A stretch of DNA of 64,000 nucleotides, from NCBI GenBank assembly GCA_012845835.1, contig JABAKD010000012.1, forward strand, positions 124,001-188,000, given 5' to 3'. Of this stretch, positions 18,832 to 31,316 are shown in pieces. The position numbers were made by a program, and so were the translations under genes. This stretch comes from Undaria pinnatifida (taxonomy: Eukaryota > Sar > Phaeophyceae > Laminariales > Alariaceae). The notes under the pieces were generated by a model, which was given only the letters and a program-made list of their open reading frames with translations, did not search any database and had not been told where the DNA came from. Each line of letters starts with the position of its first letter. Within the stretch, counting starts at the first letter, position 1.

Positions 18832-19850
18832 GGGGCGGGGGGCGGGTGGGGGGAGAGAAAGGATACACTCATAAAAGAAGGAGACGGTGGGAATATGAAC
18901 GAAGCAGATAGATGAAAAATCAAGAAACAACTGGAAAAACCAGCAAAAAAAGAAAGTAAAAAGGGGGGAGCAAGAAACTGTCCCGCACAGGCAGCAAAAA
19001 GCGGCTAGTTTGTGGGAAGTTCAACTTACTACACAAGAAGGAAAGAAAATCGCGAAAATCTTCCAAAATCGTGTTGAGGCAGAAAACAAACTCGAAGGAA
19101 ACAGCTGAACAGCCAAGCGAAACAATTGGGGTAACTATGGAACCTGGTCTCTCACGGGGTCCCGGTGTCGAAGAGGAGAGAGAGGGCGGTCCCGGAGTCT
19201 GGTACTCGTCGCAGAGCGGGAGTCGAAGCGGAGAGGGCGTCGCAGAGCTGGAGTCGAAGCGGAGAGGGCGTCGCGGTGCTGAGGTCCCTTGACGATCGTC
19301 CCCATAGCGGACCCACGCTGAAAACCTTTCTTTCTTGTATGTAGCAAGGAGATGCTAAAGCTATTAATAAAGTGACGGTGGGCTTATTCCCTTCGTCATG
19401 CGGCGGGATCATCTTTCGGTGGCTGACCTTCCGGGGACGGGTCAACGCCGTCTATGACGGGTGACGCCGTTCGCGACCCGGGATCGACCCGGGATCGTGT
19501 ATTGCCTGACCGGTGACGTGTCCTCTCGCGCATGTGTGTACGCGATCTACGATAGGTATCTACGACCCTGTCTTCCACGTAAACGAGCAGAAACAAAAGC
19601 AATAGGTGGATCGATAAATCAAAGAATAGCCCGACCGAATTCCGCAAGTAATCGACGGAGGCGGTGTCCAAGTGGGACCTCCGGAGATGCCAGGGATGCA
19701 CCAACCGAGCACTTTCAGCAGAAAGATGAAAATAACTAGCTCCATGCAAAATGCGTAAGTGGCCGAGTGTATACAGGAGCAGTGCCACGGTAGTACAAAT
19801 AGTGGTCTAGGAGCGCGAATAGAGGGATCTATCTGGGAACTGAACGAGGG
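18832..19850. other. SINE-like tail and unassigned sequence (copy 1)
   Basis: The left 300 bases are A-rich SINE-like body (caagaaacaactggaaaaacc). At about 19205-19275 a 28-base phrase (gagtcgaagcggagagggcg) is present twice in tandem, and at about 19479-19500 gacccgggatc is doubled. The minus strand is open for 130 codons at 19396-19788, but identity between copies here says nothing about coding. I name no gene. Equivalents are 40807-41826 and 62800-63816. Confidence 0.5.

Positions 19851-19883
<33 letters not shown>
19851..19883. repeat. (ACT)11 microsatellite, copy 1
   Basis: Eleven uninterrupted repeats followed by gctgtgg. Confidence 0.95.
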
Positions 19884-20045
19884 GCTGTGGGAAGTTGAAA
19901 TGAAGCAGAGAAGAACGTTTTTCTGCAAAATTATACTTGACCAAAGTTACTGGCGGTTTTCTGTTTTTTTGTATCCCCGTTACTTGCAGCGGTTCACCGC
20001 TACATGCCTAACGGAGACGACGGCGACGGGGTAAGGAATGGCTGA

Positions 20046-20484
20046 AGACGCACTCCTCTAACCCTAATCACACGGACAGCGCCGATAAGGGCATTGCACG
20101 CTGTCACAGAGCACATGCCCCCAGAGACTATCGGAAAGTCGGAAAGTCTGCAACAAGAATGGTTTTCAAACTAATGATCAGGCGGTGTCGAAACGGGGTG
20201 TCGACAGAAGTATCCCCCCGCATTTTTCGGTGCACTTTCTCGTAACCATGTTGCGACGCTGCGCATGACTACTGCTGTGTGCTGCTGCTGTTCACTGTAG
20301 CTTCGGCACATACATACATGAAGTACTCTTGTGATCTCAGTGCTCCTACGTCAAGATACACGGCCAACAAAACAGCTTCCGTAGCGCGGTGGAAGCGGGA
20401 ATCTCATCAGCATCGCACCATCCCGTCCTCCGATGCTGCGCGAATATAACCTCCTGGTGGTCCTGGTATCATGGTATTTAAAGC
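20046..20484. other. No gene seen; unit end with TATA-like motif
   Basis: Non-coding sequence up to the arbitrary unit boundary. A TATA-like tatttaaag at 20475-20483 precedes the small gene of copy 2; the same motif is at 42451-42459 before copy 3. It may be part of a promoter, with no further evidence. Confidence 0.3.
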
Positions 20485-20740
20485 TGATATCGTACGGGCC
20501 GTCTACGACAACGGGCGGTCCGTCTACGATGGAAAGGCCCCTGGCTCAATTAGCTAGGCTCAATAGGATGGCTAAAGAATCACGGAAGAATTCCACGAGA
20601 CTGGCAGAAATACAAATCGAAATGCTGATACGCCGTGTACCATGCAGAGCTGCCCGCCTACGCGCACTCTGGCTTTCGCTCGTCCCCGTAGACCTCTCTT
20701 TCATCGAAGCGCACAACAAGAAGCAATAATATTTAATAAG

Positions 20741-21100
20741 ATGTCGAAAGTAGGAAGCAACGACAACAACGACGGCGTCGGCGGCGGTGGCGGCCGCGGC
20801 AGCGGGCAAGAAATGGCATTGACGGTGAGCGAAAGGGGTGTTTTGTCTCTGGCTGTACGAGTATAAATTGTTGTATTAGGTACCAGTACGTACTGCTGTA
20901 GACTAGACTAGTGCGGTTTGTTTTATCGTCAACAGGTCACACTCGGCGTGTCCGAGTATTGGCTGTATAATTCATACCAAGTAGGTACGAATGCTGTCAT
21001 GAGAAGAGCCGTCGATGAGAGGTGCCCGCTGCTGGATATTTCGTCACCTCCTCCTCATAGTAGCAACCTCTGTGATAGCACTACTGTTCACCTTGCTTGA
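20741..21100 (+). CDS. Small two-exon candidate gene, copy 2
   Basis: Exon 1 is 20741-20824 (28 codons, Gly- and Asp-rich after MSKVGSN) and ends at gtgagc. Exon 2 is 20936-21100, beginning VTLGVSEYWLYNSYQ and ending SSNLCDSTTVHLA before TGA. The spliced product would be 82 residues, with no signal peptide or membrane segment and no family I recognise. A TATA-like tatttaaag lies at 20475-20483, about 260 bases upstream. A 98-codon ORF (20433-20729) overlaps the 5' part in another frame and could instead be the coding one. A further ATG-led stretch just downstream (MAGPDLDGIMDVR, ATG at 21101) ends at a gtaaca donor, so the true 3' structure may be longer. Confidence 0.35.
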
Positions 21101-22792
21101 GATGGCTGGACCAGATTTAGACGGTATCATGGATGTCAGAGCTGCAGTAGTACTCGAAGGCCGGGGAGATAACGCAAACCAGGTAACACGCAACAACGAC
21201 ACACACACCCCGCTTAAATCTTTCAAGGGCCGATCTTCTCGAAACTAGCGTGGGCATACACCACGGAAATGGTGGCTTTCGAAATTCCTCGTCAAGCTCG
21301 TTCCATGCGCGCGTTTCTCTGAGTTGGTGCTGTCCATGTTATCGGGAAAGTCAGCTTTGGAAATCGTCCGAAGCGGTCGGTGTGCTTCGTTGCGTGTCAT
21401 ATCTGTGTGATACTCATCTCACTCGCACCGTTCTCGCGATGTTTGCTTGGCGTGGCAACGTATTAATACTCGTATAGTATACCGGCGCGAAGTTGTCTAT
21501 GCTCCTCACCCGCCGTGTTGGTTTGATGCTGGGACGAGATTGCACGGCTGGCATCACAGAGCTACCAGCAAACAAACAAAGCATACGAGACCGGCGAGCT
21601 ACATACCCGTCTCACGCACTGCTCGCGAAGTTATTAGTTATTAATAATGGTGTCGTGATACTGCGGTAATCATAGATAATCCGAATTGCTACCGTCCTAC
21701 AGTATCGCCGCCCGCTGTGTTCTCCTGAATTTATCGCGCAAGTCGTGTTGGTTTGTTGACCATGCGCAGCTGATGATGCGAGTAATAATGATGTAATCGT
21801 CCTCCTTGCCTTATCCCAGAGTTAGTTCCCGCGCGCGGACAGAGGACTTCCGAACCCCGTCTGTCACGTATGACAGCACGATAACCTGCCTCTCCGCCCA
21901 CTCGGTTCACCCGATGTGTTTTCCATTGAGAAACGACCGGTAGGTACGTAGTCAGCCGTAGATTCAGAATTAATTCTAGCTGCCAATGGTTCGACCATGA
22001 TTCGCAAGGATTATGTAGTCTATTCATTCGTACACGACGAGTCGGGTGACCGACAGAACACACACAACAAGCACATATGCTACGACGTGCATACCGGGTC
22101 AATACGGCTGTTTCGCAATCCATCCGGAAAATATCTGATCTAGATCGAAAAGCGGTAGGTGTCCGTTTATGAAACACCAAACAAATAATCAGTTTTGATC
22201 TCTTCCGCTAGATATTTTCATATCATAGGTCGATGCTCATGTTGGTAAGCCGCGTGATTCGTCGATCGTGGGTTTCCTACATTCCGCGTTGTGAGGATAT
22301 ACCGGACGCAGATAGTGTAGGTCGGTGATGACGTGATACCTCCTCACTGTTCCAACCTCTGGATGCTATATATTTGCCAAAGGTTCACCACTGTTTTCTC
22401 CCCGATTCTGTCTATATCTTTGCACGTTTTGTCCAGCTCCATATCTTCCCAATGTTTGTATCAGAGAGGTTCAACCCTTTACTTACCATTCCATCTTTAC
22501 ATTCGGAATTATTCTCCTGCTCGATCCTTCGTCATAGCTCAGATCCACCGGATCAGATTTCAATAGCAAGCACCACCCCCACTGGGGTGCTTGCCCTCAT
22601 TTTTATCGCGAGATGGGTTCAACAGTTTCATCCCTCTTCGACCCGCATCGAATTGTGCATAACACACGCTTGGCACTTTGTATCTGCCGCCAATTATCGG
22701 AAAAAAAAATCTTTTGGGGGACAAGCACTCGCGAAATAGAGAGCACCGGGGATGCTGACCTGAAGATATAAATATATATATATGGTGACCTG

Positions 22793-23170
22793 ATGCCCTC
22801 TAACATCTTAACAGCGCGTAGTCTAATTGTATACCGATTACAAAGTCGTTTCAGTGAGGGGACCGTCGACGGTTTGTTTGCTCGATTTCAAGACAAGCCC
22901 TACTCCCCTAAAATCGGCCGAGCCCCATCCCCCCCGCCCCCAATCCCCTCCCCTCCACTCACCCCGCCCCGCGTCCCACCCCCACCTCCTTTCCAATGGA
23001 TTATTAACGTGCAATCCGTTGAGTCCGGGAAGCTTGAACACGTTCTGCACACAAGTGACACAGATCTAGAAATCTCAGAAGTGAGTGTGAGAACTCGTAC
23101 CGATCAAGAAACTTCCGAAACGAGGCTAACAAAGCGCCAGAAGAATGACACTGAATGGATTACCAAATAG
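22793..23170 (+). CDS. Conserved 125-aa proline-rich ORF, copy 2
   Basis: Same length and frame as the copy 1 ORF, with replacements including Ile to Val before the ESGKLEH segment, Val to Asp in HTSDTD, Gln to Glu at the possible splice donor (LEISE followed by gtgagt) and Gly-Pro to Glu-Thr near the C-terminus. The reading frame and the donor-like gtgagt both survive these changes. It lies between the small 5' gene and the main gene, and could be an exon of either or neither. Confidence 0.3.
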   Translation: MPSNILTARSLIVYRLQSRFSEGTVDGLFARFQDKPYSPKIGRAPSPPPPIPSPPLTPPRVPPPPPFQWIINVQSVESGKLEHVLHTSDTDLEISEVSVRTRTDQETSETRLTKRQKNDTEWITK

Positions 23171-25111
23171 TTGAGACTGGCAATTGAACAAATGAAAACA
23201 CTACCTGGGATTCATAGTAAGCAGGAGTGAGAAAGTGTACTACTTAACGGTTAATGACACTGACAAACGTAACGAGTCTTAGAGTTGGGATTGATGAAGA
23301 AAACAAACCTCAGCAACGACGTTGAGAACTGATACGTGAGACCAATTCTGCCATCCCAATCACTTGCTATTGGGTCGTATACGCACACCGTACAATGTTG
23401 TTAAATTCCGTTAGACTAATGTTTTCTGTTCGTCATTTAGACTATACTTGTAACAGCTGCTTTGTAACACCTGGCGCTGTCCTGTATTATGTCAGTGGCA
23501 ACTCAATGTCTTGATCCTAATGAAACCCTTGGCACATACGAAACAATTCCCAGGTGGGTACTATATACATGTTTGGTATATCCTTGATCCTGCGTAAGAT
23601 GATATCGAAACGTGATAAGTCAAACAAACGACACAGGCAGGTAATAGCTCAACCGGAGCATGGGTGCAAGCGAATGCCGGCACCCATGCGGAGCTCAATT
23701 GTAACTTTGGTTTCACCCTCGTTTGGAAAATCTTTGTCCCAGGATTTTTGGGAGCGAATCACTTGCAATTAGTGTGAGATTTGTCTCGTAGTCGCAGAAG
23801 GGGGCGCCTACTGCGTAAACTGTAAACCGTCGCCGTTGCCGCCGCTCGCCGTTGGTGGTCCACCTAGAGGCCACCCCAACCGTTTTCAGCTTTCTACAAC
23901 TATTCTTGCGATAAAGTTTTTGTCGTAATTATTGTCAGTATAGGGAAAATAGTTCAACCATAAAATAAGAGCACGTCTATTGGGCCGAAACGGCAACCAA
24001 TCAACCGGTTATCAGATCGGAAAACCAAAATTAAATATACCGCTGCCCGCTGCTCCCTGTTCCAACTCAACCCGCAAAGCTCCCGTGCGTATATGTGACA
24101 CCGTACGATAAGAAAGGAAGATATTGTAGAAAAATCTCCGCTTGCTGTTCTTCTCACAAGTCATCGCGAGACATTCGTTTGCTTGTCTGTCGTCTTTGTT
24201 TTACATATGACCGCGCGGAGTTGATTATTTCGACGGTGATTCGATGCTCCGTTTCCCTCTATCTTTTCCCCTCCCACGCGCGATGCACCGTGTCTAGATA
24301 GACCCATACGTCGGTGATGACTCACCCCCCGTAGATGCCATCAGGGTCGACGTTTTCGTTTAGAAGATAAGCAACTAAATTTTTCTGCCAAACAATTGGT
24401 CGGAGCAAGCACTCTGTTTGTGTGTTGCTGTTGTTCTCGCACTACTGACTGGCATAAACAGATCCGTGGTCACAGGACAGGCTCCAGTAACTCTTGAGTG
24501 GAAGGATATCCCAGGGACTATAATATAAACCAAACCCAAAGTGATACACGTATATCTCATGGAAGAAGAAAGTCTTACATGCGCCAAAAAATGTAAAAAA
24601 TGAAGTCAAAAGTCAGCGAAAACACATATGCCATGCCCATACTGGTACATACATAGGTTTCAAGCTTCGCAGCTAAACCCGGCTGCACCGGGTGCCACCC
24701 AGAAAACCAAACCGATGCACCAATCCGAGGAAAACGCAACAACAACACATTAACAACAAGGAAGAAAGAAACGAAAACGAAATAAATGGAAAACGAAGCT
24801 AGGACAATTATTCGTACGTAATAAGTGACGTAACCTCGCCAGCAGGGGGAGTGTAGCAAGGAGAGGCAAGCTACCCAGCGCTACGAAAAAAACACAATAA
24901 TTTCGCCTCCGGTGTGAGGAAAACGAAATGGGAAGAAGAACACCTATTGCGTACTGCTTGCATATCGTATCACAGCACATGATTTACACACGGAAACGAT
25001 AACCGCGACCAAAACCGTTGCCCCCATATGCTATTCGCTGTTATGGTTGTGTCCCTCCCGCCTGCTTTCTGCCCTACGGTATACTTTGACACGGGCTTCA
25101 ACCGCACGCAG

Positions 25112-28100
25112 CCGCAGCCGCAGAAGAAACAGCTCCAGGCCTCCTCCGACACCGACCACAGCAAGGTCATTTTCGACATTTCCAGAGACGCCGTGGAGAA
25201 GCTGATGCTTTATCACCAACACTCTTTCGCCAAGGCGATGGCAGGCCTAGATGAGGCCTTGAACATGCATGTGGAATTCTTTGCGAAGCACTTGGTATTC
25301 CCCATGCAATCGCCCATCCTGTTCAGAAAGCAGGACATGAGGAGGCAGATCAGGGCCGCCCTCGCCGATGCGGACCAAGGATGTTCCTCGGGAAATAGAG
25401 AGGTTCACCAAGGCGTGGTCCATCCGGGACAAGCCGGGGATGTCGGTCGACGACGCCAGGGAGCTGGCCAACACGCATTCCGTCGAGAGCAAACTGGGAG
25501 GAGTGATCGTCCGCTATGTTGTGCATGACAACAAGGACAGTGTGGCTCAGCAGGTGCGCGTGCATGAATGTGCTGTGCTGTGTGTCGGTTGCGTTTTGAT
25601 TTGGTTCCCATGGTTGCAGTCGATCATCGTCATGTCCTACTTGTACGCAAATGCCGGTATGTCTTGTGAGACAGTTGCAGTCGACACAGTATAGGCCTAT
25701 GGTACCATCCCGTCCTACCCAGCCAACTGTTTGTTTCCACACTCTCCCGTCCCGTTCCGTTTTCAAGTTTCGGCTTACAATATAAGCCAAACGGTTCTGA
25801 CCTTTTGACCGACTGAGCTCGACAAGAGTAGAGCTACCGGTTGGGATGATAACTGCACCAGTACTTTGGTTTTTAGGATTAGCGCATACAAATGATGGTC
25901 TGGTTGCGCGAGCGAAATGTCTTCGAGGTCATGGTTCCGGTGGTGATGGATGATGGATGATGGATGATGTTGACGTTGAGCTCCCCATGTTAGGAGCTCA
26001 GACAAAATCTTAGAATCTGCTCCCCTCTTTCATGTGGGGTGACTCCCATGCACTATGTATGGCACTCCCCAAGCGCATGCAACAAGCCGCCGACCTCCAC
26101 GGTCTGCCCGGAGCCGGGTGCAACGATAACTCGAACAGGCCCAAACGGTGAGTTAGTAAGGTAGCCAGTGAATGACTAACGAGTGGCTGAAGGATTGAGC
26201 TATGAATAGTGAGTGAGAGGGTGGAGCGTATACATATGCTGTTGCACTACACCCTCTCACTCCCCAACTCGACCCTTTAGCCACTCATAACTCATCCACC
26301 GGCTAGCTCACCAATTCACCGTTTGGGCCTGTTCGAGTTATCTTTGCATCCGGTGCCAGGCTGACCGTGGAGGTCGGCCTATTGCACCGGTATGAGGAGT
26401 GGCACGGCGCGTGGTGGTGTTGCGACGGTGGAAAGAAGCGTGGGCAAGTGGTGCAGTGTAAAACTATCATTAGCCTTGTTTTGGAGATGAACTGCTGAAC
26501 ATCTCCCCATCGCGCAGGGCTGCATGTACCTGGTACATGCAGTTACACGGTGTTCGTGCCACAACACAACAACACCCACCTTTCCGGCTCTCCGTTTGAA
26601 TCGCTCCCACCGCCCTCCCTCCCTCCCTCCCTCGTCTGCTCCGACTGTATTTCGACATCTCAGGCGGTAGGCAACACCACCGAGCTTCCGCTTCCGACCA
26701 GTATCATTCTCCAACAAGACAAGTCCGATGACACCATCGTCGCCAAGCCGCCCGTCTCCACGCCGCCGATACCCGGCAGCCAGACCGACACACCGGTAGC
26801 GAACCCAGCACCCCCGTCGTCTATCGGCCTGGTCGACAAGACCGGCATCGCTGAAGAGCTCGTCGCGGATGCTCTTGGCAGAAACGACCCCAACTGTTCG
26901 GGTCCTTCTAAGCCCCCGCCTCTTTGCTTGTCGGACCAAGAGGGGTCCGAGCCACCGCCCACACCGCCACTTTCACCGCCGCCGGCTTCTGCGTCCATGG
27001 ACCAACTTCCATCGCCCGCTGAGCCGACCCCGCTAGTGCTGCTGCCGCCTTTAATCGTCGATCAGGTCGTGGTGGGTGGCTCCATGGGCAGCCAAAATGA
27101 CGGCGACGACTCCTGCGGTGGCGACTCCTGCGCGTCCTACAAGCCTCTGCCCCTTTCCTCTTCAAGCGAAGAGGGGTCCCCGTCACCGTCCACGCCGCTG
27201 CCCTCGTCGACATCGGCCTCTTCCATGGACGAGCCTCCGCAATCACCGGATATCGAACCGCCGTTGCTCGCACGACCATCGTCTACGCAGCCCACAGCGC
27301 AGCCGCTAGTACGACCGCCGCCGCCACCGCCAGCGAGCACCTTCTCGGCCAACCCGCTGGGAGGCATGTTCTCCCCCCCCTTGGACCAGCCCCGAGTCAT
27401 TGCCGTCATCACCGACATCCTCTGCTCGAAGAGGGTGATGAACGACCGCAAGAAGGCCGTGAGAGTGTTGGCGAAGCTGGAAAGTGGGTGCATTTGCGGC
27501 GAGGACATGGAGTGGATTGTAAGGGGGATGAAGACTCTCAAGGCAAAGAGAGAACTCAAGCAGCGGCACGGCGGGCTGGTATTCGCGGGGCCTCAATATG
27601 GGACTCCACTGTACAAGACGGGTAACGGGATTCGCCGCCTGCTGCGTGGGGTGAGTTTGAGTGGCGTACGGACATACGGTCGTTACGAATGCATTGTATT
27701 CATAAAAAGCATGTTATACTCTATGGTCAGGACTCGGCATACTTCAACAGTAGCTAGACCTGAGTATCTGTTTTTTGCCCTCTCCCATCGTTTGCGACAT
27801 TTTTGGCGGTGGTCGTCTGTGGGCTACAGGGTTTACGACGAAGCTATGCATGGTGTAGTTTTCGCGCTTTTCATTATCGTGTTTTGATAGAACGTGGACA
27901 TTGCTGTATGAGCTATTGGAGTAACAACCGTTTTCTCCAACCCCTTGGCACAACTAGACCCAGCTAGTGTTGGCAATCAACAAAAACAAGCAGCAGTTTA
28001 TTTATTATGATTATAACCAGGCAAAGCCGTGCAGGCCGTTGATTTGATTACGTTTCGCTGTTGTTTCTAATCATAACCAATCAAAATTCATGAAGGCCTC

Positions 28101-28823
28101 GATGAATTTCGTTATTTTAGTTGCCTGGTTTTCGATATTCAGTATCCAGCGGACGGGCGAAGTTTAACTCGTTTGTTACTGTGGTTTACAAATATGAGCA
28201 TATACATGTTTAACTCAAATACCATGTGATTTGGTACCGAAACAGGGGATGCGGTTCTAAACAGGTGCGGTCCTTCGCTACTGATTGTGGGAAAACTACT
28301 TGGGAATAGTGTAGGTTCATTTCGCCCAGTAGCGAAACGGTTAAGCTTACCGCACTATTATTGAGTTTTAATCGTTTGTTCAGTGTCAACTCGTTTGGTC
28401 GAAGATTTAGTGCCCTCTCGCATGGTACACTTGCCGTTTATCCCACCACCCTACGATACGACTGTACCATGATCACAATCAGTCCTTACCGTGCTAAGCG
28501 CGCACCACAACAAATCGGCCCTTCGTTTGTTTCCCGTGTGATTCTTGTCCTACAAACCAAACTGAATATTCCAGGTGGCTAAAAAGCATGCAGGTGGGAC
28601 AAAGTTCGTGGTTTGCGTCTCCTCCAGCTCGGGAAAAGCTTCCAACAACGCGAAGATGATCACCGGCATCATCTCGCCTTCATCATCGGACGAACCAGCA
28701 CCCGCATCAGACACGGCCAGCGGCGAACCGGTGATGGACGGCGATGTTCCCGGACTCGAAGACTGGTCCAAAATCCGCGGCAACCTCGACGACGGGTGTC
28801 GGCTATGGGCGTGGGTCTACTAG
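25112..28823 (+). pseudogene. Main gene, copy 2: frameshift in first recognised exon
   Basis: Exons map to 25112-25553, 26664-27650 and 28575-28823. The first is 442 nt because of an extra a at 25374 (gcggaccaagg against gcggccaagg), which breaks the frame about two thirds of the way through the helical region. The second is 987 nt and open; it carries an extra in-frame segment (KPPVSTPP) and lacks one Leu codon relative to copy 1. The third is identical to copy 1. Upstream, codon 25082 is TAC instead of TAA, so the frame stays open to an ATG at 25028 with a hydrophobic start (MLFAVMVVSLPPAFC). If that ATG is real, it would give a secretory-type N-terminus. The single-base change could be a sequence error, so loss of function is not proven. 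Confidence 0.5.
26078..26386. mobile_element. 309-bp fold-back element, copy 2
   Basis: Same position and length as in copy 1, bounded by tgcaa and ttgca. The left arm has gagccgggtg where copy 1 has gaaccgggtg, and caggcccaaacgg where copy 1 has caggcacaaacgg. The latter matches the right arm better, so copy 2 keeps the more perfect palindrome. Confidence 0.8.
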
Positions 28824-28851
28824 GGAGAATGTGTCCGCCCTACGGTCTGTT

Positions 28852-28880
28852 GATCGATCGGTCGGTCGGTCGGTCGGTCG
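28852..28880. repeat. Short GGTC/GATC microsatellite, copy 2
   Basis: The tract starts with two gatc repeats followed by about five ggtc repeats. It is the short allele of the 84-base tract in copy 1. Confidence 0.9.
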
Positions 28881-29644
28881 ACGAGTAGAGTCGTACACTA
28901 CACTGAACAGACGGACTGGTTTGCACTCGATCTTTGAGACTAGCCTCTGTGCAGTAGGAATTATCACAGAAACAATGACCGCGATTAAGAGGAGGGAGGG
29001 AATTTCATCTGTTCTATCAGTATGCGGTTCCGATGTGTATCATTTAGGGTGTCAGTTTGTATGGGGCCTGCCGTTTTCTGCGGCGAGGAAGTCGAACTGC
29101 AGTAATGCACCGGTACATTGTACGGTTGGGATGAGATAGTGTTGGTGGATTTGTTTGAAAGGGCTAGTGTGATTGGTGGAAATACCCTGGTCGACTGGTG
29201 TTGTCATCCGTGGATACCACGAGTATTCTCTATGATGATATGCTGGTGTGACGGGTGGGCTGTCGAGCTCCAGAGCTACAAGGTACATTGGGTCGGGTTG
29301 GGTCGGACTAGGTTGGGATGGTGTCGGGGTGGGTTGGTGTGCGGCAGCATGTGGGTGGATATATTGGGAGGTGGCGGGTAGGCCGACAAGGTAGTGACAC
29401 GACGAGCAGAGCTTCGCCGGGGTTTGGTTGGTTTGCGCCGGACGAGCGTTTTGATAAAGTACGAGGTAGTACCTGGTAAAACGTAGTACCGGTAAATAGG
29501 CTAACATAACGTTCATAGCTTCCAGATGCGACTTCGTCTTGGGTTTTGCTCTTCTCACCGCCTATGAAGATTGGGATTCTGAGCCTGACGTTATCGGAGG
29601 CTAAACATGAGATAACATGGCGACACCTGATATAATAATAAGCG

Positions 29645-31042
29645 CCAACTCTTCCCCCCCGTCCCCCGATCCCCCCCCCTTCCGCCTAGTTTGTCCAAAC
29701 GCCCCACTCACAATCGAATTCGGTCAGAGTAATAAACACCTAGGCGCGCTTGATATCACGTCGTTGTCTTTCTGACCATCCATGACGTAGTTTTCAAATA
29801 TTTTCCGCCCCCCCCCCCCAAAAAAAAAAGCCCCCCTCCGACGCCCCCTCTTTTCCAACCACCTGCACGATCGCCTAGACCTAGCACCACGCGTATAACA
29901 AGCCTCTACATATCTTTGATATCACAGACGAAGTGTATTTGAATATTATTTGTGACCCAAACCTCCTAAAATTCCCCCCCCCCCCCCTCCCCCCCCCCTC
30001 TCGCTCTCATATGCTCAAACGCCCCACCTAATATCGAAATCCGCCAGATAAATAAACACTTCAAGCACAGGATATCACCTCATCACCTTTCGAGAGCCAT
30101 CCATGCCGCCGCGTTCCCCCCCCCCCACCGTGAACGCCCCCTTCTTCCCCATCACCTGCACCATCGCCTAGACCTAGCACTACACGTATAACAAATCCCT
30201 CACCTAAAACCCTTCCTTCCCCCCCCCCGCCCCCCCGCCCCCTTCCACCCCCCCCCCCCCCCCCCCCCGCCCCCCCGCCCCCTTCCACCCCCCCCTCCCC
30301 CCCCCTCGCCTCCCCGCCCGCCGCCCCCACCTCCCCCCCTCCCCACCAACCCATCCCAACCCCACCCCCTCGAACACTCCACCCTCTCTCGACTCACTGA
30401 TTGTACGACTTACCCCAGGATATACATGATAAACTGATGTATTATTTCCAAAACCGTCACATTCATCCCCTCAAAATAATGTATAGTTTCCACGCACATA
30501 TTGAGCTGCCCCACACGCCCCACCCCCGCCCCAACCCCCCCCCTATATGATAAACTGGTGCTTTTTTTTTTCTAAAACCGTCAGATTTATCCCTTTGAAA
30601 GGATTTATAGCTTACATGCACAAATTGCCCGCCCGTCCGCCCCCCCCCTCCTCCCCCCCCCCCCCCCCCCCCCCTCCAACCCCGCTCGCTTTTGATCAAA
30701 ACCAGGCCCCCACGTCCTTCAAAACTCCGCCCCCCCCCTCACCGGTTATTCGACTTACAGGATTCACTTGATAAAATGATACATTTCCCTCCACAGCTGT
30801 CAGATTTTGTCCCCCTCAGAAACGGGTTTTATAGTTTCCGCGCACAGACTGACTAAAATCACCCTGTTGACCCTGATAGCTACACTGTAGTTGTAAGGGG
30901 AGTCGCCGACCTATATCCAATGAGAAAGCACAACTCGTAATACGCGCCATCGGAGTATCACACACAGCTTGCAAAGATGAGTTTCGACGAAATCTTCGAT
31001 CTCACAGCTGGAGTGTATTTTCATTTTTTACAATAATAAGCG
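29645..31042. repeat. C-rich 1.4 kb segment absent from copy 1 (copy 2)
   Basis: The segment is bounded by an 11-base direct repeat, aataataagcg, at 29634-29644 and 31032-31042; copy 1 has a single near-match (aatgataagcg, 9191-9201) with nothing between. It contains very long C runs (for example 30225-30365 and 30640-30675) and two families of diverged sub-repeats. One is about 200 bases (29693-29903 and 30013-30196, sharing caaacgccccac and atcgcctagacctagca). The other is about 90 bases in three copies (30421-30515, 30544-30630, 30750-30853, sharing gataaa-tg-t and accgtca). No coding capacity is apparent. It is either an insertion with target duplication or DNA lost from copy 1 by short-homology deletion. 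Confidence 0.9.
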
Positions 31043-31316
31043 ATGATGCCTCCTTGTTTACAGTAACATAACAAAGCCTTTTGCGTCGTTGTATTTTAGT
31101 TTTTTTTATCTTGCCGTGGATGGGGCAAAACAAATGCTAAAGTTCACTACACTTCCGACGTATGTTCGTACATGTGTCGCGTGTCAATGTACCTCAATTG
31201 CATACTCTTAATCCAGCTGGTTTTCTGGCGTGTCCTTCGGTTCCCGTGATGGCGATAGCGCGAACTGTCCCTACCGGCTGTCCCCGTTACTACTCCAACA
31301 GCGAAGGGCTGCCGTT

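Larger units (their letters stand above)
1..20484. repeat. Tandem ~22 kb macro-repeat, copy 1 (diverged left part)
   Basis: The first bases of the window recur in the same orientation at 20485 and 42461, and the order of every landmark is kept in all three copies. Copy 1 is shorter (20484 bases) because it lacks three segments found in copies 2 and 3: about 1.4 kb at 9201, 293 bases at 9919 and 205 bases at 13195. It gains a 393-bp MITE at 12549. Between about 0.3 kb and 13.195 kb it differs from copies 2 and 3 by several percent; from 13.196 kb to its end it is nearly identical to them. The start coordinate is set by the window, so more of this copy or further copies may lie to the left. Confidence 0.97.

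Noticed and set aside
19396..19788. 130-codon minus-strand ORF conserved in all copies
   Set aside because: The region is nearly identical in all copies, so conservation carries no information, and no domain or splice context is visible.
30061..30360. Gly-rich or Pro-rich proteins in the C-rich segment
   Set aside because: These frames are translations of homopolymer C (or G) runs whose length differs between copies 2 and 3.
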